Assembly (NCBI GenBank): GCA_017503785.1
Contig: JAFVSK010000006.1
Span: forward strand, 62,001-126,000
DNA length: 64,000 bases
Source: Clostridia bacterium
GTDB taxonomy: Bacteria > Bacillota > Clostridia > Oscillospirales > Acutalibacteraceae
Direction of reading: 5' to 3'
The position numbers and the translations under genes were made by a program. Below, piece after piece: positions 33,783 to 42,742 of the stretch. The notes under the pieces are model-generated. The model searched no databases, was not told the origin of the DNA, and saw only the letters and a list, made by a program, of their open reading frames with translations. Positions within the stretch are counted from its first letter, which is position 1, and every line of letters begins with the position of its first letter.

Positions 33783-35000
33783 ATGAACAAGGAAAATATC
33801 AAGAAAGTCGTACTCGCCTATTCGGGTGGTCTGGACACGTCCATCATCATTCCGTGGCTGAAGGAAAACTACAACAACTGCGAGGTTATCGCGGTGTCGG
33901 GCAACGTGGGTCAGGCCGACGAGCTGGAGGGCCTTGAGGAAAAGGCGCTCAAGACCGGCGCTTCCAAGCTGTACGTGCTCGACCTCACCGAGGAGTACGT
34001 TGACGAGTACATTATCCCCTGCCTGAAGGCGGGCGCCGTTTACGAGGAGTACCTGCTGGGCACCAGCCACGCACGTCCCTGCATTGCCAAGGGCTTGGTC
34101 GATATCGCCATCAAGGAAGGCGCCGACGCCATCTGCCACGGCTGTACCGGTAAGGGTAACGACCAGGTGCGTTTTGAGCTGGCTATCAAGCACTTTGCTC
34201 CCAGCATGCCCATCATTGCTCCGTGGCGTGAGTGGGATATCAAGTCCCGCGAAGAGGAGATCGAGTACGCCGAGGCGCACAACATCCCGCTGAAGATCAA
34301 CCGCGAGACCAACTACTCCAAGGATAAGAACCTGTGGCATCTGTCCCACGAGGGCATGGATCTGGAAGATACCGGCAACGAGCCGCAGTACGAAAAGGAA
34401 GGCTTCTTGGAGATGGGCGTGTCCCCCATTCAGGCTCCCGATAAGCCCACCTACATTACGCTCGACTTCGAGCAGGGCGTGCCCGTAGCGCTCGACGGCG
34501 AGAAGATGACCGCGAAGCAGATCGTGCTCAAGCTCAACGAGCTGGGCGGCGCAAACGGTATCGGTATCATCGACATTGTGGAAAACCGCTTGGTCGGTAT
34601 GAAATGCCGCGGCGTGTACGAAACTCCCGGCGGTACCATTCTGTACAAGGCGCACAGCGTGCTGGAAAGCATCTGCCTCGACAAGATGACCCTGCACGAG
34701 AAGCAGCGCATGGCCATCACCTTTGCCGAGCTGGTGTACAACGGCCAGTGGTTCACTCCCCTGCGCGAGGCGATGAGCGCGTTTGTTGACAAAACGCAGG
34801 AGCGCGTAACCGGTAAGGTGCGCCTGAAGCTGTACAAGGGCAACCTCATCAACGCCGGTGTGTGGAGCCCCTACACGCTGTACAGCGAAGAGATCGCTAC
34901 CTTCGGCGAGAGCGATTACAACCAGAAGGATGCCGAGGGCTTTATCAACCTGTACGGTCTGCCGATCACGGTTCAGGCCTTGGTTGACGGTAAGAAATAA
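33783..35000 (+). CDS. argG: Argininosuccinate synthase
   Basis: 405 residues. The ATP-pyrophosphatase P-loop [18 protein letters not shown] is at the N-terminus; [14 protein letters not shown] and NREFNYS-like [14 protein letters not shown] segments follow. It joins citrulline and aspartate using ATP. ATG 33783 is placed by AGGAGG at 33770; the frame is open further upstream but includes the promoter. First gene of the arginine cluster, separated from argH by a hairpin at 35015. Confidence 0.98.
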   Translation: MNKENIKKVVLAYSGGLDTSIIIPWLKENYNNCEVIAVSGNVGQADELEGLEEKALKTGASKLYVLDLTEEYVDEYIIPCLKAGAVYEEYLLGTSHARPCIAKGLVDIAIKEGADAICHGCTGKGNDQVRFELAIKHFAPSMPIIAPWREWDIKSREEEIEYAEAHNIPLKINRETNYSKDKNLWHLSHEGMDLEDTGNEPQYEKEGFLEMGVSPIQAPDKPTYITLDFEQGVPVALDGEKMTAKQIVLKLNELGGANGIGIIDIVENRLVGMKCRGVYETPGGTILYKAHSVLESICLDKMTLHEKQRMAITFAELVYNGQWFTPLREAMSAFVDKTQERVTGKVRLKLYKGNLINAGVWSPYTLYSEEIATFGESDYNQKDAEGFINLYGLPITVQALVDGKK

Positions 35001-35014
35001 GAAGTTTTCAGTAC

Positions 35015-35046
35015 ATCCTGCACGGGTGACCGTGCAGGATTGTCTG
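35015..35046 (+). terminator. Hairpin between argG and argH (weak terminator or attenuator)
   Basis: ATCCTGCACG / CGTGCAGGAT perfect 10-bp stem with a 6-nt loop, followed by TGTCTGGTTTTT rather than a pure T run. It could cause partial termination or protect the argG message from decay. Confidence 0.5.
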
Positions 35047-35083
35047 GTTTTTACAAGCATGCCACCAGGCGAAAGGAGCAGCT

Positions 35084-36460
35084 ATGGCTAAGTTATGGGC
35101 GGGCAGAACCGACGGTGCTACCGACAAGCTCGCAGACGATTTTAATTCGTCCATTCGGTTCGATCACGTAATGTATCGGCAGGATATCACCGGCAGCATG
35201 GCACACGCCGCCATGCTGGGTGCACAGGGCATTATTACGCAAGCGGAGGCCGCACAGCTCATCGACGGACTTCAGAACATTCTGAACGATCTCGACAGCG
35301 GCGCGCTGGCGTTCGATATGTCGTGCGAGGATATCCACATGTTTGTGGAGCAGGTGCTCACCGAGCGCTTGGGCGCCGTGGGCAAAAAGCTGCACACCGC
35401 CCGCAGCCGTAACGATCAGGTGGCACTGGATCTGCGCATGTACCTGCGCGAAGAGATCGACACCGTGGTGGCGTTTGTGAACGAGCTGCTCGCAGCCGTG
35501 ACCGAACAGGCCGAGCAAAACAAGGCGGCCATTCTGCCCGGCTACACGCATTTGCAGCGTGCACAGCCCGTTACCTTCGGGCATCATCTCATGGCCTACG
35601 CCATGATGCTGCTGCGCGACCGCGAGCGGTTGCTGGATTGCCGCCGCCGCATGAATCAGTCGCCCATCGGCTGCTGTGCGCTGGCCGGCACCACCTACAA
35701 CACCGATCGTCGCTTCGAGGCGGCACAGCTGGGCTTCGACGGCATCTGCCGCAACAGCCTGGACGGCGTGTCCGACCGCGACTTCTGCGTGGAGCTGCTG
35801 AGCGCGTTGTCGATCTTGATGATGCATCTCTCCCGCTTTTCGGAGGAGGTCATTCTGTGGTCGAGCTGGGAATTTAAGTTTGTGGAGCTGTCGGATGCGT
35901 TTACCACCGGCTCCTCCATTATGCCGCAAAAGAAAAACCCCGACATGGCCGAGCTTGTGCGCGGCAAAACGGGCCGCGTGTACGGCGATCTAATGGCGGC
36001 GCTCACCATGCTCAAAGGCCTGCCGCTCGCCTACAACAAGGATATGCAAGAGGATAAAGAGGGCGTGTTCGATGCGCTGGAAACCGTGAAAATGTGCTTG
36101 CCGGTGTTTGCCGGTATGATCCGCACCATGCGCACCCTGCCCGATAACATGCGCCGCGCCGCGCAAAACGGCTTTATCAACGCCACCGACTTGGCCGACT
36201 GGATGGTGGCGCACGGCCTGCCGTTCCGCGATGCGTATAAGATCTCGGGTCAGCTGGTGGCTCGCTGCATCGCCGAGGGGCTGGTGCTGGAATCGCTGCC
36301 GCTGGAGGTCTACCGCGAGTACAGCGAGTTGTTTGACGAAACCGTGTTCGAGGCCATCGACCTCGACGCGTGTGTGGAGCGGCGTATCAGCGAGGGCGGC
36401 ACGTCCGTGCCCTCGGTGGAAGCCCAGATTGCTTATGTGAAAGAGATGTTGAGCGTATGA
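35084..36460 (+). CDS. argH: Argininosuccinate lyase
   Basis: 458 residues of the fumarase/aspartase superfamily, with the signature GSSIMPQKKNPD and conserved TARSRNDQVALDLRMYL and GYTHLQRAQPVTFGHH. It splits argininosuccinate into arginine and fumarate, the last step of the pathway. GGAG precedes the ATG. Its last bases overlap argC (ATGA). Confidence 0.98.
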   Translation: MAKLWAGRTDGATDKLADDFNSSIRFDHVMYRQDITGSMAHAAMLGAQGIITQAEAAQLIDGLQNILNDLDSGALAFDMSCEDIHMFVEQVLTERLGAVGKKLHTARSRNDQVALDLRMYLREEIDTVVAFVNELLAAVTEQAEQNKAAILPGYTHLQRAQPVTFGHHLMAYAMMLLRDRERLLDCRRRMNQSPIGCCALAGTTYNTDRRFEAAQLGFDGICRNSLDGVSDRDFCVELLSALSILMMHLSRFSEEVILWSSWEFKFVELSDAFTTGSSIMPQKKNPDMAELVRGKTGRVYGDLMAALTMLKGLPLAYNKDMQEDKEGVFDALETVKMCLPVFAGMIRTMRTLPDNMRRAAQNGFINATDLADWMVAHGLPFRDAYKISGQLVARCIAEGLVLESLPLEVYREYSELFDETVFEAIDLDACVERRISEGGTSVPSVEAQIAYVKEMLSV

Positions 36461-37377
36461 AAACAGTATTTATCGACGGCAGCGCCGGTACCACCGGTCT
36501 GCGCATCCACGAACGGTTGGCCGATCGCCGCGATTTAACGGTGCTCACCCTGCCCGATGAGCTGCGCAAAGACCCCGCCGCCCGCGCCGAGGCATTGCAC
36601 AAGGCCGACGTTGCCTTTCTGTGCCTGCCCGACGACGCGGCGCGCGAATCGGTGGCGCTGGCGGAAAACAGCAACGTGGTGATCATCGACACCTCCACCG
36701 CCCACCGCACCGCCGCAGGCTGGACCTACGGCTTCCCCGAGCTGGGCTACCGCGAAGCCATTGCCGCTTCCAAGCGCATTGCCAACCCCGGCTGCCACGC
36801 CAGCGGCTTTTTGGCACTGGTGGCACCGCTGGTAAAGGCCGGCCTGCTCGCCCCCGATACGGCGCTCACCGCGTTTTCGCTCACCGGGTATTCCGGCGGC
36901 GGCAAGAAGATGATCGCCGAATACGAAGACCCCGCCCGCGACGTGCTGTTTGAAGCGCCCCGTCAGTACGGATTAACGCAAAAGCACAAGCATCTGCCCG
37001 AAATGGCCGCCGTGGCCGGACTCACGCAGGCACCCGTGTTCTGCCCCATCGTGGCACCGTATTACGCGGGCATGGAGGTTACCGTGCCGCTGTTCGCCGC
37101 ACAGGTAAAGGGCTCTGCAGCCGACATTGCAAACGTGTATCGCGCCTGCTTTGCAAACGGCTTGGTGCGCTTTTGCGACAATAACAGCGAAGGCGGTCTG
37201 TTGTCGGCCGGTGCGTTTGCCGGACGTGACGATATGGAGGTTACGGTGCAGGGCAACGACGAACGCATCCTGCTGGTGGCCCGCTTTGATAACCTGGGTA
37301 AGGGCGCTTCGGGTGCGGCCATTCAAAACATGAACATTGTGCTCGGTGTCGACGAGGCTGCCGGGCTGTGCGTATAA
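36457..37377 (+). CDS. argC: N-acetyl-gamma-glutamyl-phosphate reductase, type 2
   Basis: 306 residues, the shorter type 2 form. The Rossmann motif IDGSAGTTGLRIHERL is at the N-terminus; the catalytic Cys113 is in ANPGCHASGFLA. It reduces acetylglutamyl phosphate with NADPH. A longer frame to 36370 lies inside argH; the ATGA overlap start is chosen by its position and the canonical MKTVFIDGSAG opening. Confidence 0.95.
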   Translation: MKTVFIDGSAGTTGLRIHERLADRRDLTVLTLPDELRKDPAARAEALHKADVAFLCLPDDAARESVALAENSNVVIIDTSTAHRTAAGWTYGFPELGYREAIAASKRIANPGCHASGFLALVAPLVKAGLLAPDTALTAFSLTGYSGGGKKMIAEYEDPARDVLFEAPRQYGLTQKHKHLPEMAAVAGLTQAPVFCPIVAPYYAGMEVTVPLFAAQVKGSAADIANVYRACFANGLVRFCDNNSEGGLLSAGAFAGRDDMEVTVQGNDERILLVARFDNLGKGASGAAIQNMNIVLGVDEAAGLCV

Positions 37378-37392
37378 AGTGAGGGACAAACT

Positions 37393-38610
37393 ATGGTAGA
37401 ACTGATCAAAGGCGGCGTGTGTGCCGCCAAGGGCTTTAAAGCCAACGGTATTCATTGCGGTATCCGCCACAATCGCTTAAAGCGCGATCTGGCGCTCATT
37501 TACAGCGAGGTGCCCGCTTCGGCAGCCGCCGTGTACACCACCAATCTGGTGAAGGGTGCACCGCTGTCGGTCACCAAAAAGCACCTGCAAAACGGCGTGG
37601 CGCAGGCGGTTATTTGCAACAGCGGCAACGCCAACACCTGCAACGCCGACGGTATTGAGGTGGCCGAGCAGATGGGTCGTATGGTGGCCGAGGTGCTGCC
37701 TGTGGCTGCCGAGGACGTGATCGTGGCTTCCACCGGCGTGATCGGTCAGCCGCTTGACCTCACTCCCATTGCAGGCGGCCTGCCCACTTTGGCAGAGGGT
37801 ATCTCCTACGAGGGCGGCGAGGCTGCCGCCGAGGCCATCATGACCACCGACACCTTCAAAAAGGAAGTGGCGGTGTCGTTCTCGGTGGGCGGCAAGACCT
37901 GCCGTTTGGGTGGTATTGCCAAGGGCAGCGGTATGATCCACCCCAACATGGCAACCATGCTGGTGTTCCTCACCACCGATGCGGCGATCGCTCCGTCGAT
38001 GCTGCAGAAGGCGCTGTCGAGCGATATTCAGAACACGTTTAACATGGTGAGCATCGACGGCGACACCTCCACCAACGATATGGTGGCCATTCTGGCCAAC
38101 GGTGTGGCGGGCAACACCCCCATTACCGAGGAGGGCGAGGATTTTGCCGAGTTCATGAAAGCGCTGAACACCGTAACGGTGGAGCTGTGCCGCCTGATCG
38201 CCGCCGACGGCGAGGGTGCTACCAAGCTGCTGGAGTGCCACGTGAGCGGCGCCCCCGACAAGGCTACCGCCAAAACCGTGGCCAAGAGCGTGATCTGCTC
38301 CAGCCTGCTCAAGGCGGCCATGTTCGGTGCCGATGCCAACTGGGGTCGCGTGCTGTGCGCCATCGGCTACAGCGGCGCGGCGGTGGACGTTTCCAAGGTT
38401 GGTGTGGCGTTCCGTTCGGCAAAGGGTATCGTTCCCGTGTGCGAAAACGGCGCGGGCATTCCCTTCTCGGAGGAAGTGGCCAAGGAAATTCTGCTGGAAA
38501 AGGAAATTGATATTCTCATCACGCTGGACAGCGGCTCGGAAAGCGCTACCGCGTGGGGCTGTGATCTCACCTACGATTACGTGAAGATCAACGGCGATTA
38601 TCGGACGTGA
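37393..38610 (+). CDS. argJ: Bifunctional ornithine acetyltransferase / N-acetylglutamate synthase
   Basis: 405 residues. The self-cleavage site is Ala-Thr188 in GMIHPNMATMLVFL, which yields alpha and beta chains with Thr188 as N-terminal nucleophile. It transfers acetyl groups from acetylornithine to glutamate, so the cluster runs the cyclic pathway; many ArgJ proteins also use acetyl-CoA. GAGG lies before the ATG. Confidence 0.97.
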   Translation: MVELIKGGVCAAKGFKANGIHCGIRHNRLKRDLALIYSEVPASAAAVYTTNLVKGAPLSVTKKHLQNGVAQAVICNSGNANTCNADGIEVAEQMGRMVAEVLPVAAEDVIVASTGVIGQPLDLTPIAGGLPTLAEGISYEGGEAAAEAIMTTDTFKKEVAVSFSVGGKTCRLGGIAKGSGMIHPNMATMLVFLTTDAAIAPSMLQKALSSDIQNTFNMVSIDGDTSTNDMVAILANGVAGNTPITEEGEDFAEFMKALNTVTVELCRLIAADGEGATKLLECHVSGAPDKATAKTVAKSVICSSLLKAAMFGADANWGRVLCAIGYSGAAVDVSKVGVAFRSAKGIVPVCENGAGIPFSEEVAKEILLEKEIDILITLDSGSESATAWGCDLTYDYVKINGDYRT

Positions 38611-38620
38611 GGTGACAAGA

Positions 38621-39490
38621 ATGGACGCTTTATTTTCAAACGCACAGCGCGCTGAGGTGCTCACTCAGGCGCTCCCCTACATTAAGCAATATAACGGCAA
38701 GATCGTCGTGGTAAAATACGGCGGCAACGCCATGATCAACGAGCAGCTTAAACAGCAGGTCATGGAAGACGTGGTGCTGCTGTGGCTTATCGGTGTCAAA
38801 GTGGTGCTGGTGCACGGCGGCGGCCCCGAGATCAGTGAGCTGATGGCAAAGCTCGGCAAAAAGCCCGAGTTTGTGGACGGCTTGCGCGTGACCGATAAGG
38901 AAACCGTGGATATCGTGCAAATGGTGCTCGCCGGTAAGGTGAACAAAACGCTGGTGAATCTGCTGGAAAAGCAGGGCGGCAAGGCCATGGGCATCTCGGG
39001 TATGGACGGCATGCTCATCGAGGCCGAAATGAAGGACGAACGCCTCGGCTACGTGGGCAAGGTCACCAAGGTGCACATTCAGCCGGTGCTCGACCTGCTG
39101 GAAAAGGGCTACATTCCCGTCATCTCCACGCTGGGCTGCGACCGCGAGGGCAACGCCTACAACATCAACGGCGACACGGCCGCCGCCTACATTGCGGGCG
39201 CGCTGAATGCCGAGCGTTTGGTGATGATGACCGATATTGCCGGTCTGCTCAAGGATAAAGACGATCCCTCCACCCTCATTCCCGAGGTGACCATCTCGGA
39301 GGCCAAGGCGCTGTGCGCTGAGGGCGTGGTGTCGGGCGGCATGATCCCCAAGGTGGACTGCTGCATCGAAGCCATCCACAAGGGCGTGGAAAACGTGGTT
39401 ATCATGGACGGTCGTGTTCCCCACTCTATCCTGATGGAAATTCTCACCAACGAGGGTGCCGGTACGCTGGTAAAGGGGGATCCCCAATGA
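38621..39490 (+). CDS. argB: N-acetylglutamate kinase
   Basis: 289 residues of the amino-acid kinase family: KIVVVKYGGNAMIN, VVLVHGGGPEISELM, and LMITDIAG-type VMMTDIAGLLKDKDDPSTLI. The N-terminal helix before the kinase fold (LFSNAQRAEVLTQALPYIKQY) is the feature of arginine-inhibited hexameric enzymes, so feedback control by arginine is likely. GAGGTG at 38609 selects ATG 38621 over the overlapping GTG at 38612. Overlaps argD by ATGA. Confidence 0.97.
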   Translation: MDALFSNAQRAEVLTQALPYIKQYNGKIVVVKYGGNAMINEQLKQQVMEDVVLLWLIGVKVVLVHGGGPEISELMAKLGKKPEFVDGLRVTDKETVDIVQMVLAGKVNKTLVNLLEKQGGKAMGISGMDGMLIEAEMKDERLGYVGKVTKVHIQPVLDLLEKGYIPVISTLGCDREGNAYNINGDTAAAYIAGALNAERLVMMTDIAGLLKDKDDPSTLIPEVTISEAKALCAEGVVSGGMIPKVDCCIEAIHKGVENVVIMDGRVPHSILMEILTNEGAGTLVKGDPQ

Positions 39491-40656
39491 GCACATTAAT
39501 GGAACGTGATCAGGCGGTGGTAGCGAACACCTACCGCCGTTTCCCCGTTGAAGTAACGCACGGCAAGGGCTCGCTGTTGTGGGATACCGACGGCAAGCGC
39601 TATATTGATATGGGCTCGGGCATTGGTGTTACGGCGTTCGGCATTGCCGACGATGCCTGGCAAGCGGCCGTAACGGCGCAGCTGGCGCAGGTGCAGCACA
39701 CCTCCAATCTGTATTACACCGAGCCGTGCGTGGCACTGGCTGAGCGCTTGTGCGCGCGCACCGGTATGAGCCGCGTGTTTTTCGGCAACTCCGGTGCCGA
39801 GGCCAACGAATGTGCCGTTAAGGTGGCCCGCAAATACGCCGCCGAGCACAAGGGCCCCGAATACAACGTGATCGTCACGCTGGAAAACAGCTTTCACGGC
39901 CGCACGCTCACCACGCTGGCGGCTACCGGGCAGGAGCATTTTCACGAGCTGTTTCAGCCGTTAACTCCCGGCTTCTGCCACACTCCCGCCAACGATATTG
40001 AGGCGTTGGAGGCGCTGGTGGCCGAGCAAAAGGTGGCCGGTATTCTGCTGGAATGTGTGCAGGGCGAGGGCGGCGTGAACTCCCTCACCAAGGCCTACGT
40101 TACCGCCGTGGCCGCCTTGTGCGAACGCGAGGATATTGTGCTGATGATCGACGAGGTGCAAACCGGCAACGGCCGCACCGGTCGGTTGTTCTCTTACGAA
40201 TACTACCGTATTCAGCCCGACGTGGTCACCACCGCCAAGGGCTTGGGCGGCGGTCTGCCGCTGGGCGCGGTGCTGCTGAGCGATAAGGTGAAGGACGTGC
40301 TCGGCTTCGGCGATCACGGCTCCACCTTTGGCGGCAATCCCGTGTGCTGTGCGGGTGCGGTGAACGTGCTCGACCGTCTTGACGATGACTTTTTGGCCGA
40401 GGTACGCCGCAAGAGCGTTTACGTTTTCAACGAGCTTATCAAGGCCGAGGGTGTGCGCTCCGTGACGGGTATGGGCCTCATGGTGGGCATTGAAACCGTG
40501 CGCCCCGCCGCCGACGTGGTGGCCGCCTGCCGCGAAAACGGCGTGCTGTGCCTCACCGCCAAGCATAAGGTGCGCTTGCTGCCTGCGCTGAATATTCCGT
40601 GGGACGTGCTGAAAGAAGCCGTTACCGTGCTAAAGAACGCCTGCAAGGAGGGCTGA
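39487..40656 (+). CDS. argD: Acetylornithine aminotransferase
   Basis: 389-residue class III PLP-dependent aminotransferase. The cofactor-binding run is VLMIDEVQTGNGRTG followed by the Schiff-base lysine in VTTAKGLGGGLPLGA; FFGNSGAEANECAVKVARKY is the PLP-phosphate region. It makes acetylornithine from acetylglutamate semialdehyde, and may also serve in lysine synthesis as succinyl-DAP aminotransferase in some bacteria. Confidence 0.96.
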   Translation: MSTLMERDQAVVANTYRRFPVEVTHGKGSLLWDTDGKRYIDMGSGIGVTAFGIADDAWQAAVTAQLAQVQHTSNLYYTEPCVALAERLCARTGMSRVFFGNSGAEANECAVKVARKYAAEHKGPEYNVIVTLENSFHGRTLTTLAATGQEHFHELFQPLTPGFCHTPANDIEALEALVAEQKVAGILLECVQGEGGVNSLTKAYVTAVAALCEREDIVLMIDEVQTGNGRTGRLFSYEYYRIQPDVVTTAKGLGGGLPLGAVLLSDKVKDVLGFGDHGSTFGGNPVCCAGAVNVLDRLDDDFLAEVRRKSVYVFNELIKAEGVRSVTGMGLMVGIETVRPAADVVAACRENGVLCLTAKHKVRLLPALNIPWDVLKEAVTVLKNACKEG

Positions 40657-40659
40657 ACC

Positions 40660-41646
40660 ATGTCGCTGAAAAACAAGCATTTTTTGAAGCTGCTCGACCT
40701 TACTTCCGAGGAGATCAACGGTCTGCTCACGCTGGCCGCCGAATTGAAAGCCAAAAAGAAGGCGGGTGTTCCCCACCGCTTATGTGAGGGTAAGAACATT
40801 GCGCTGATCTTCGAAAAAACCAGCACCCGCACCCGCTGCGCGTTTGAGGTGGCGGCGGTAGACTTGGGCATGCATCCCACCTACCTCGACCCCTCCGGCT
40901 CGCAGATCGGCAAAAAGGAAAGCATTGCCGACACCGCCCGCGTGCTGGGCCGTATGTTCGACGGTATCGAATACCGCGGCTTCGGCCAGGAGATCGTGGA
41001 GGAACTGGCCGCCTATGCCGGTGTGCCGGTGTGGAACGGTCTTACCAACGAGTTTCATCCCACCCAGATCTTGGCCGATTTTCTGACCATCCAGGAGCAT
41101 TTCGGCGAGCTGAAGGGCAAAAAGCTGGTGTACATGGGCGATGCTCGCTACAACATGGGCAATTCGCTGATGGTGGGCTGTGCCAAAATGGGCATGCACT
41201 TTGTGGCCTGCGCGCCGAAGAAATATTTCCCCGATGCCGCGCTTATTGCGCAGTGTGAGGCTGTGGCCAAGGAAACCGGCGCGGTGCTGGAATTTGAAGA
41301 GGACCCGATGAAGGCCACCAAGGGTGCCCACGTGATCTACACCGACGTGTGGGTTTCCATGGGTGAGCCCGATGCCGTGTGGCAGGAGCGCATTGAGGAG
41401 CTTTCGCCCTACCGCGTCACCAAGGCGCTGATAGACAACGCCGGCAAGCAATGCCGCTTCATGCATTGTCTGCCCGCTTTCCACGATCTTAAAACCACCG
41501 TGGGCAAGCAGATCTACGACAAATTCGGACTGACCTGCATGGAAGTCACCGACGAGGTGTTCGAAAGCGAGCAGTCCATTGTGTTCGACGAGGCCGAAAA
41601 CCGCATGCACACCATCAAAGCGGTAATGGCGGCAACGTTGGCCTAA
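40660..41646 (+). CDS. argF: Ornithine carbamoyltransferase
   Basis: 328 residues with the carbamoyl-phosphate motif [13 protein letters not shown] and the ornithine-side loop [10 protein letters not shown], plus [12 protein letters not shown]. It forms citrulline from ornithine and carbamoyl phosphate. Three bases after argD stop, with GGAGG. Carbamoyl phosphate would be supplied by the next two genes. Confidence 0.97.
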   Translation: MSLKNKHFLKLLDLTSEEINGLLTLAAELKAKKKAGVPHRLCEGKNIALIFEKTSTRTRCAFEVAAVDLGMHPTYLDPSGSQIGKKESIADTARVLGRMFDGIEYRGFGQEIVEELAAYAGVPVWNGLTNEFHPTQILADFLTIQEHFGELKGKKLVYMGDARYNMGNSLMVGCAKMGMHFVACAPKKYFPDAALIAQCEAVAKETGAVLEFEEDPMKATKGAHVIYTDVWVSMGEPDAVWQERIEELSPYRVTKALIDNAGKQCRFMHCLPAFHDLKTTVGKQIYDKFGLTCMEVTDEVFESEQSIVFDEAENRMHTIKAVMAATLA

Positions 41647-41654
41647 CTTTCGCC

Positions 41655-41678
41655 GCCCCCTCTGTGAGGGGGCTTTTT
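41655..41678 (+). terminator. Terminator between argF and carA
   Basis: GCCCCCTC / GAGGGGGC with a 3-nt loop and T5: a good intrinsic terminator. carA lies 26 nt beyond without a visible promoter, so carA-carB may depend on read-through. Confidence 0.7.
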
Positions 41679-41704
41679 ACCCGACAAAAAGGAGTGTTAA
41701 CGCT

Positions 41705-42742
41705 ATGGCCTTTTTGATATTGGAAAACGGCACCGTGTTTGAGGGACAGCGCTTCGGCGCCCTCGGTGACACCGTGGGTGAAGTGGTGTTTACCACCGGT
41801 ATGGTGGGCTACCCCGAAACGCTGACCGACCCCGCCTATGCGGGGCAGCTGGTGGTGCAAACGTTCCCCATGGTGGGCAACTACGGCATCATTCCCGAGG
41901 ATATCGCCCCCACCGCCGCCCCCTGCGGTTATATCGTGCGCGAATACTGCGAGCAGCCCTCCAACTTCCGCTGCGAACAAACGCTGGATGCGTTTTTAAA
42001 GCAGCAGGGCGTGGTGGGCCTTTGCGGCATCGACACGCGCGAGCTCACCACCGTGTTGCGTGAACACGGCACCATGAACGCCATGATCTGCGACACTGTC
42101 CCCGATGATCTCACCGTTCTGCGTGAGTACACCGTGGGCCGTCGCGTGGCCGACGTCAGCTGCACGGAAAGCCGTGTCTACCCTGCTGTGGGCGAGAAAC
42201 GCTATGCCATAACGCTGGTGGATCTCGGCACGTCGCTCACCCTCGTTCACGCCTTGTGTGAACATGGCTGCGAGGTAACGGTGGTCCCGCACGACACCTC
42301 TGCTTCCGCAATCAAGCACCAACAGCCCGACGGCGTGGTGTTCGCAGGAGGCCCCGGTGATCCGCGCGACTGCACGGAATATCTGCCGGTTATTCGTGAG
42401 CTCTTCGGCAAGCTGCCGATGCTGGGTGTCGGCTTGGGGCATCAGCTGATCGCGCTGTCGCAGGACGGTGCGGTGGAAAAGCTGCCCTACGGCCATCGCG
42501 GCGCCAATCAGCCTGTAAAAATTGCAGGCACCTCGCGCCGCACCTACATTACCAACCAAAATCACGGCTACGTGGTGTCGGAGATCCCCGAGGGCGCGCT
42601 GCCGTGGTTCCGCAACGCAAACGATAACACCTGCGAGGGGATCTACTACACCACCCACTACTGCGTGACGGTGCAGTTTGATCCAAACGATGTGGTGTTC
42701 GACCGCTTTTTCGCTTTGATGGGAGGTGCCGACCATGCCTAA
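41705..42742 (+). CDS. carA: Carbamoyl-phosphate synthase small subunit homologue with inactivated glutaminase triad
   Basis: 345 residues, against about 360-380 in the family. The N-terminal CarA domain is normal (GEVVFTTGMVGYPETLTDP, GLCGIDTRELTTVLREHG). In the class I amidotransferase domain the nucleophile elbow reads GVGLGHQ: the catalytic Cys is Gly243. The His-x-Glu pair of HPE reads DPN: Asp326 and Asn328. The usual SPGPHD stretch after it is deleted. QNHGY and GGPGDP remain. It should not hydrolyse glutamine; it may serve as a structural subunit for ammonia-dependent synthesis (inference). Codons are clean, with no frameshift. Overlaps carB by eight bases. Confidence 0.9.
   Translation: MAFLILENGTVFEGQRFGALGDTVGEVVFTTGMVGYPETLTDPAYAGQLVVQTFPMVGNYGIIPEDIAPTAAPCGYIVREYCEQPSNFRCEQTLDAFLKQQGVVGLCGIDTRELTTVLREHGTMNAMICDTVPDDLTVLREYTVGRRVADVSCTESRVYPAVGEKRYAITLVDLGTSLTLVHALCEHGCEVTVVPHDTSASAIKHQQPDGVVFAGGPGDPRDCTEYLPVIRELFGKLPMLGVGLGHQLIALSQDGAVEKLPYGHRGANQPVKIAGTSRRTYITNQNHGYVVSEIPEGALPWFRNANDNTCEGIYYTTHYCVTVQFDPNDVVFDRFFALMGGADHA

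Noticed and set aside
33558-35060. A 500-codon minus-strand open frame opposite argG
   Set aside because: argG is certain on the other strand with consensus promoter and ribosome-binding site; the frame is a shadow of its codon pattern.
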